DNA from: an uncultured Lachnospiraceae bacterium
GTDB taxonomy: Bacteria > Bacillota > Clostridia > Lachnospirales > Lachnospiraceae
Assembly (NCBI GenBank): GCA_951800145.1
Contig: CATOJE010000034.1
Location: 1-36,033 of the forward strand
Direction: 5' to 3'
Length of the DNA stretch: 36,033 nt
In this document: positions 32,955 to 36,033 of the stretch, in pieces
Numbering within the stretch: position 1 is the first letter of the stretch
How the letters are laid out: each line of letters starts with the position of its first letter
The notes under the pieces: generated by a model
The model's database searches: none
What the model saw: only the letters and a program-made list of their open reading frames with translations
What the model was told of the DNA's origin: nothing
Translations under genes and position numbers: made by a program

Positions 32955-33852
32955 TTCCTTCTCCTCCGTATTCTGTCAGATGTCCCACATCCATGCTTCC
33001 GGAACGGAAGCCCTCTAAGTCCATGGTAATGTAGGAATATCCCAGGGCTTTCAGCCCTTTTATCATTTCCTCACGATTTGCAAGCAGCTTCCCCATGTTA
33101 TCCGGATCCACCTCGATCCGAGCGATCTCCCCGTGGATCCGCAGCCTCACATTATAAAGTCCTAATGTCTTTAAGATCTGCTCTCCCTGCTCTACACGCC
33201 TGAGCCCATCCACCGTTAAGGGCGCTCCATAAGGAAATCGGGTGGCCAGGCAGGGGGCTGAGGGACGGTCCGCCACGGAAATCCCGTACTCTCCAGCCAG
33301 CCTCCGCACCTCCTCCTTGGTAAAGCCTGCCTGGAGCAGGGGGCTTTGCACCCCCAGCTGGCGAATCGCCTTCAGCCCCGGGCGGTAGGCCAGAAGATCA
33401 TCTGCATTGGTCCCCTCCAGGAGCGTCTCTGCCCCCATGCGGCCTGCCTCCTTTAAGATGGCTTGAAAAAGGTAATGCTTACACCGGTAGCACCGATCCT
33501 GGGGGTTATCAGAGATCCCGGCTTCCTTAAGCTCGCTGACCGTAAGAACCACATGCTTTGCACCCGTTTCCTCCGCCACTCTTTTAGCTAAGGAGATATC
33601 TTCCAGAGGATGAAGCTCTGTGCTGGCTGTCATGGCATATACCTGGCTTTTCTGCTGCATGCCATGAAGCACTGCCAGCTTCAGGAGCAGGGCCGAGTCC
33701 GCGCCTCCGGAAAATGCCACTGCCAGATCCCTTCTGGCATATTCGTGGATCAGGGCATGAAGTCTTTGACACTTCTCTTTGTATTCTGACAGACGTGTCT
33801 TTGACGCTTTTATTTTTGACGCCTTTATTTCTGTTGTTTCCAGTGTTTCCAT
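32944..33852 (-). CDS. larE: ATP-dependent sacrificial/Fe-S sulfur transferase LarE
   Basis: A 302-residue PP-loop ATPase that converts the two carboxylates of the LarB product to thiocarboxylates. The nucleotide motif is AFSGGADSALLL (46-57). Three cysteines stand out: Cys121 and Cys124 in DRCYRCKHY, and Cys201 in PSAPCLATRFPYG. In L. plantarum a single equivalent Cys gives up its sulfur, whereas LarE proteins with three such cysteines are known to hold a [4Fe-4S] cluster and could turn over. This copy belongs to the three-Cys type by sequence. The ATG follows GGAGAAAA. It is 25 nt after larB and overlaps larC. Confidence 0.95.
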   Translation of the reverse strand: METLETTEIKASKIKASKTRLSEYKEKCQRLHALIHEYARRDLAVAFSGGADSALLLKLAVLHGMQQKSQVYAMTASTELHPLEDISLAKRVAEETGAKHVVLTVSELKEAGISDNPQDRCYRCKHYLFQAILKEAGRMGAETLLEGTNADDLLAYRPGLKAIRQLGVQSPLLQAGFTKEEVRRLAGEYGISVADRPSAPCLATRFPYGAPLTVDGLRRVEQGEQILKTLGLYNVRLRIHGEIARIEVDPDNMGKLLANREEMIKGLKALGYSYITMDLEGFRSGSMDVGHLTEYGGEGNGQ

Positions 33853-33877
33853 ATTTTATTTTCTCCAGTTCATTCTC

Positions 33878-34648
33878 TCACTTTTCCGGAACCTGCGGCT
33901 TCCATCCACAGGCCAGGCGGTTGATCTGTGTGGCCATGTAGCCGGCCCCATAGCCGTTATCAATATTTACCACTGCGATCCCATTGGCGCAGGAATTGAT
34001 CATAGTCAGCAGGGCGGATAGGCCGTGGAGATTCGCTCCATAGCCCACCGAGGTGGGAACGGCGATTACCGGGCGGCTTACCAAGCCTCCGATCACGCTG
34101 GCTAAGGCCCCCTCCATCCCGGCAACCGCCACCACACAGTTCGCCTGGCAGATACTGTCCAGGCGGGACAGGAGCCGGTGAAGGCCGCTGACTCCTACGT
34201 CATAGATCCGCTCTACACAGGTGCCGAAATATTCGGCTGTCTGGGCTGCCTCCTCTGCCACCGGGATATCGGCTGTCCCGGCTGTGCACACGGCGATTTT
34301 TCCTATGGCTTCCTTCGCCTTCTCCTGGATCTTTAGGATACGGGATATGGGATCGTATTGGATCTGGGGGAAGTCCTGTTTTAACAGCTGGTATTGCTCC
34401 CCGGAGGCTCTGGTCCCGAATACCTCTCCTTCCTTTTCGTATAGGGAGTGATAGATAGAACGCAGGTGCTGATCTGACTTGCCGCTGCAGAACACTACCT
34501 CGGCAAAACCGGTTCTGGACTTTCGATCTACATCCAGCTTTGCATAGCCAAGCTCTTCATACCGGCTTGTAGTCAGATGGGCAGCGGCGGCTTCTATGGT
34601 CATGGTTCCTTGCTGTACTGATTGTAAAATTTGAATTGTATTGTCCAT
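33878..34648 (-). CDS. larB: nickel-pincer cofactor biosynthesis protein LarB
   Basis: A 256-residue PurE-like enzyme that carboxylates nicotinic acid adenine dinucleotide and hydrolyses it, the first step of nickel-pincer synthesis. AVCTAGTADIPVAEEAA, AGMEGALASVIGGLV and PTSVGYGA are the PurE-like core, and Cys220 in INSCANG corresponds to the nucleophilic Cys known in LarB. It is the first gene of the operon larB-larE-larC-subtilase. The ATG has AAAGGA about 14 nt upstream, a rather long spacing. The promoter seems to be an extended -10 only, with a repeat element where the -35 should be. No larA is in the window. Confidence 0.95.
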   Translation of the reverse strand: MDNTIQILQSVQQGTMTIEAAAAHLTTSRYEELGYAKLDVDRKSRTGFAEVVFCSGKSDQHLRSIYHSLYEKEGEVFGTRASGEQYQLLKQDFPQIQYDPISRILKIQEKAKEAIGKIAVCTAGTADIPVAEEAAQTAEYFGTCVERIYDVGVSGLHRLLSRLDSICQANCVVAVAGMEGALASVIGGLVSRPVIAVPTSVGYGANLHGLSALLTMINSCANGIAVVNIDNGYGAGYMATQINRLACGWKPQVPEK

Positions 34649-34671
34649 CTTTGGAAAAGGGTCCTTTCATT

Positions 34672-34680
34672 ATTATATCA
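34672..34680 (-). promoter_or_regulatory. extended -10 promoter of larB
   Basis: On the minus strand the sequence is TGATATAAT, an extended -10 element. The expected -35 position falls in the palindromic element beginning at about 34684 and shows no match, so transcription may be weak or altered by the insertion. Confidence 0.55.
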
Positions 34681-34683
34681 TAA

Positions 34684-34841
34684 GGCCGCAGTGCAGCTCC
34701 CGCTCGCTCACGGGCAGTGCGGCTCACGTCCGCTGGCGCTCCCGTTCGCTCATGGGCCTCCGGCCCTATGGAAAAGGTTTGAAAAGAAGCTGCTTTTGTG
34801 CGAGCACAACGCAGCTTCTTTTCAAACCTTTTCCGCACTGC
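34684..34841. repeat. palindromic element between larB and the Na/Pi gene
   Basis: The core is a perfect 24-bp inverted repeat (34770-34793 with 34811-34834), and the inner sequence TTGTGC/GCACAA extends the stem. To its left are two copies of a 19-bp sequence (34698-34716 and 34739-34757, two differences). GCAGTGCGG occurs at 34716-34724 and inverted at 34833-34841. It lies between divergent genes, so it is not a normal terminator; a small non-autonomous (MITE-like) element fits better. No protein-coding frame in it is convincing. Confidence 0.7.
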
Positions 34842-34922
34842 TTTTCGCATTCGTGGATATTATACCACATTTCCTCTTTTCTGTCCTTTGTTTGTATAAT
34901 TTTATCGGGATTTTTCTGGAGA

Positions 34923-34951
34923 TTGACTTTTCCCCCCGCAGATCATATAAT
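34923..34951 (+). promoter_or_regulatory. promoter of the Na/Pi cotransporter gene
   Basis: TTGACT (34923-34928) and TATAAT (34946-34951) at 17 bp on the plus strand. The leader to the ATG at 35156 is about 200 nt and contains the hairpin element at 35019-35129. Confidence 0.75.
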
Positions 34952-35018
34952 GGAAAAGACAATGCGGAATTTAACCTTTTTTGTATTTTTTTGTTACTAT
35001 CCACAGCGTATCCCGCCA

Positions 35019-35133
35019 GGGTTTCATGTGAGTGAACGTCACATGAAACCCGAGGACCGCAGCGCCAAAATGGTCAAAAAGACCATTTTGTGTGCATTCT
35101 GTTGCTGTGAACGGCAGGGCCGTAAACAGTAAC
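35019..35133. repeat. three-hairpin dispersed element in the Na/Pi leader
   Basis: Hairpin 1 has 13-bp perfect arms (35019-35031, 35039-35051) and loop GTGAACG. Hairpin 2 has 10-bp perfect arms (35066-35075, 35081-35090) and loop AAAAA. The third part (35105-35133) is the second copy of the repeat at 744-772. The core of hairpin 1 also matches the palindrome at 2596-2620. The element probably entered the leader of the transporter gene after its promoter was in place. Confidence 0.7.
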
Positions 35134-35155
35134 ATTTTTTGTCATGGTGAGAAGG

Positions 35156-35971
35156 ATGAATATTTTTAATGGGATAACACTTTTTGGCGGACTGGCTATG
35201 TTTCTCTATGGTATGCGTATGATGGGAGACGGCTTAAAGGCCAGCTCCTCCGGGACTCTGAAGAAGGCTATGGAGCGGATCACCGGGACGCCTGTCAAGG
35301 CTTTTCTTCTGGGGCTGGCGGTGACGGCTATGGTTCAATCCTCCACGGCCACCATTGTGCTGACTTCCGGGCTTGTGGGGGCCGGCATCATATCTTTGCG
35401 GCAGTCCCTTGGGATTATCATCGGGGCGAATGTAGGAACCACGGTTACCGGACAGATTATCCGGCTTCTGGATCTGAATTCCTCGGGGACCTGGTTTTTG
35501 CAGTTTCTAAAGCCCTCCACTCTGGCGCCTCTGGCCCTGATTATCGGCATTATCATCATCATGGGGCAAAAGTCTGGCAGTTCCGGCAAGGCAGGGCATA
35601 TTATTATCGGTTTTGGAATCCTGTTTTCCGGGCTTCTGAATATGACCGACGCAGTTGGCGTCCTGGCTGACAGCGGGATCGTGGAGCGGCTTTTCTCCAG
35701 TCTGGGGGATAATCCTTTCCTGGCCTATATGTCCGGGGCAGGCGTCGCTTTCGTGCTTCAGAGCTCTTCCGCCACCATCGGCATCCTTCAGGCCTTTTCT
35801 ACCTCCGGCCAGCTTACCTTTGGGGAGATTTATGCTGTGCTGGTAGGCATCTACCTGGGGGATTGTGTAACCACAGCCATTGTCTGTAATATCGGCGCAA
35901 AGCCTGAGGCAAAGCGGGTGGGGGTTGTAAATATTTTAAGTCACCAACCACCAGTTCAACTGGTGGTTTGA
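35156..35971 (+). pseudogene. Na/Pi cotransporter family protein, truncated by insertion
   Basis: The first 261 residues match the NptA/YjbB-type sodium-phosphate cotransporter family. Both inverted QSS motifs are present, QSSTAT at 61-66 and QSSSAT at 202-207. Homology stops abruptly after RVGVVNIL (codon ending 35938). The last ten residues are encoded by inserted sequence and end at a stop at 35971. Full proteins are about twice as long and normally carry a C-terminal PhoU-like domain, so this copy should not work. The ATG at 35156 fits the usual MNIFNGITLFGGLAMFLYGM start, but the only purine-rich site (GAGAAGG) touches it; the ATG at 35144 has none. The leader element may have displaced the original site. 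Confidence 0.85.
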
Positions 35972-36033
35972 TGATGACCCTCCAAAGGGTCATTGTTACT
36001 GCTCGCCCCATAGGGCGGTGTCGCAAGCACCAT
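35939..36033. mobile_element. end of an insertion element, probably IS200/IS605-like
   Basis: From 35939 the sequence leaves the transporter gene and forms three successive hairpins: AACCACCAGTT with AACTGGTGGTT (35946-35968), ATGACCC with GGGTCAT (35974-35993), and CGCCC with GGGCG (36004-36017). Subterminal hairpins without terminal inverted repeats are typical of IS200/IS605 elements, which move as single strands. The transposase would lie beyond the window, so the family is a guess from structure. Confidence 0.55.

Noticed and set aside
34557..34850. 97-codon minus-strand frame overlapping the larB start
   Set aside because: It translates the palindromic element and runs out of frame over larB; the arginine-rich composition is an artefact of the repeat.

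Overview
The window looks like chromosome of an anaerobic Firmicute, most likely a gut Lachnospiraceae (Clostridium cluster XIVa). The evidence is a moderate G+C content, strong AGGAGG-type ribosome binding sites, TTGACA/TATAAT promoters, a YesM/YesN two-component pair, an Mgl-type sugar ABC transporter, a PucR regulator beside ygeX/ygeY, and the lar nickel-pincer genes. This placement is inferred from gene content, not from a marker gene. No rRNA, tRNA, CRISPR array or prophage is visible. Most genes lie on the minus strand.

Layout. (1) 1-800: an uninformative left edge and a decayed, internally deleted copy of an AAA-ATPase/nuclease gene. (2) 908-2488: pgi with its own promoter. (3) 2656-9629: a catabolic module. 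A minus-strand operon (PreA-like FMN/Fe-S oxidoreductase, NRAMP-fold transporter, 2,3-diaminopropionate ammonia-lyase) lies behind a PucR-type regulator, which is divergent from the M20 hydrolase gene ygeY. (4) 9647-13580: a lipoprotein M13 metallopeptidase and the intact paralogue of the decayed ATPase/nuclease. (5) 13706-16695: a marR-MATE-MFS operon with two palindromic operators on its promoter. (6) 16972-18473: GNAT, DUF2164 and CYTH genes. (7) 18634-28122: a sugar-sensing and uptake locus, yesN-yesM-two anchored binding proteins-mglB-mglA-mglC. (8) 28218-30092: a CobD-like PLP enzyme and a RelE/ParE-AbrB type toxin-antitoxin pair. (9) 30211-34648: the operon larB-larE-larC-subtilase. (10) 34649-36033: a palindrome-rich intergenic region and a Na/Pi cotransporter gene cut in its second half by what looks like the end of an insertion sequence.

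How the genes work together. YgeX, YgeY, the PreA-like protein and the unusual transporter probably take up and break down a nitrogen compound related to purine degradation or 2,3-diaminopropionate, under PucR control. In the mgl locus, two membrane-anchored galactose-type binding proteins encoded between the kinase and the transporter probably act as sugar co-sensors for YesM, and YesN then activates mglBAC. LarB, LarE and LarC together make the nickel-pincer nucleotide cofactor. No larA client is in the window, and a secreted subtilase is encoded in the same operon.

The most unusual points are the NRAMP-fold protein without metal-binding motifs in a catabolic operon, the three-component sugar sensor, the LarC with seven 12-residue His-rich repeats linked to a three-cysteine LarE, and a family of dispersed palindromes in promoters and leaders.
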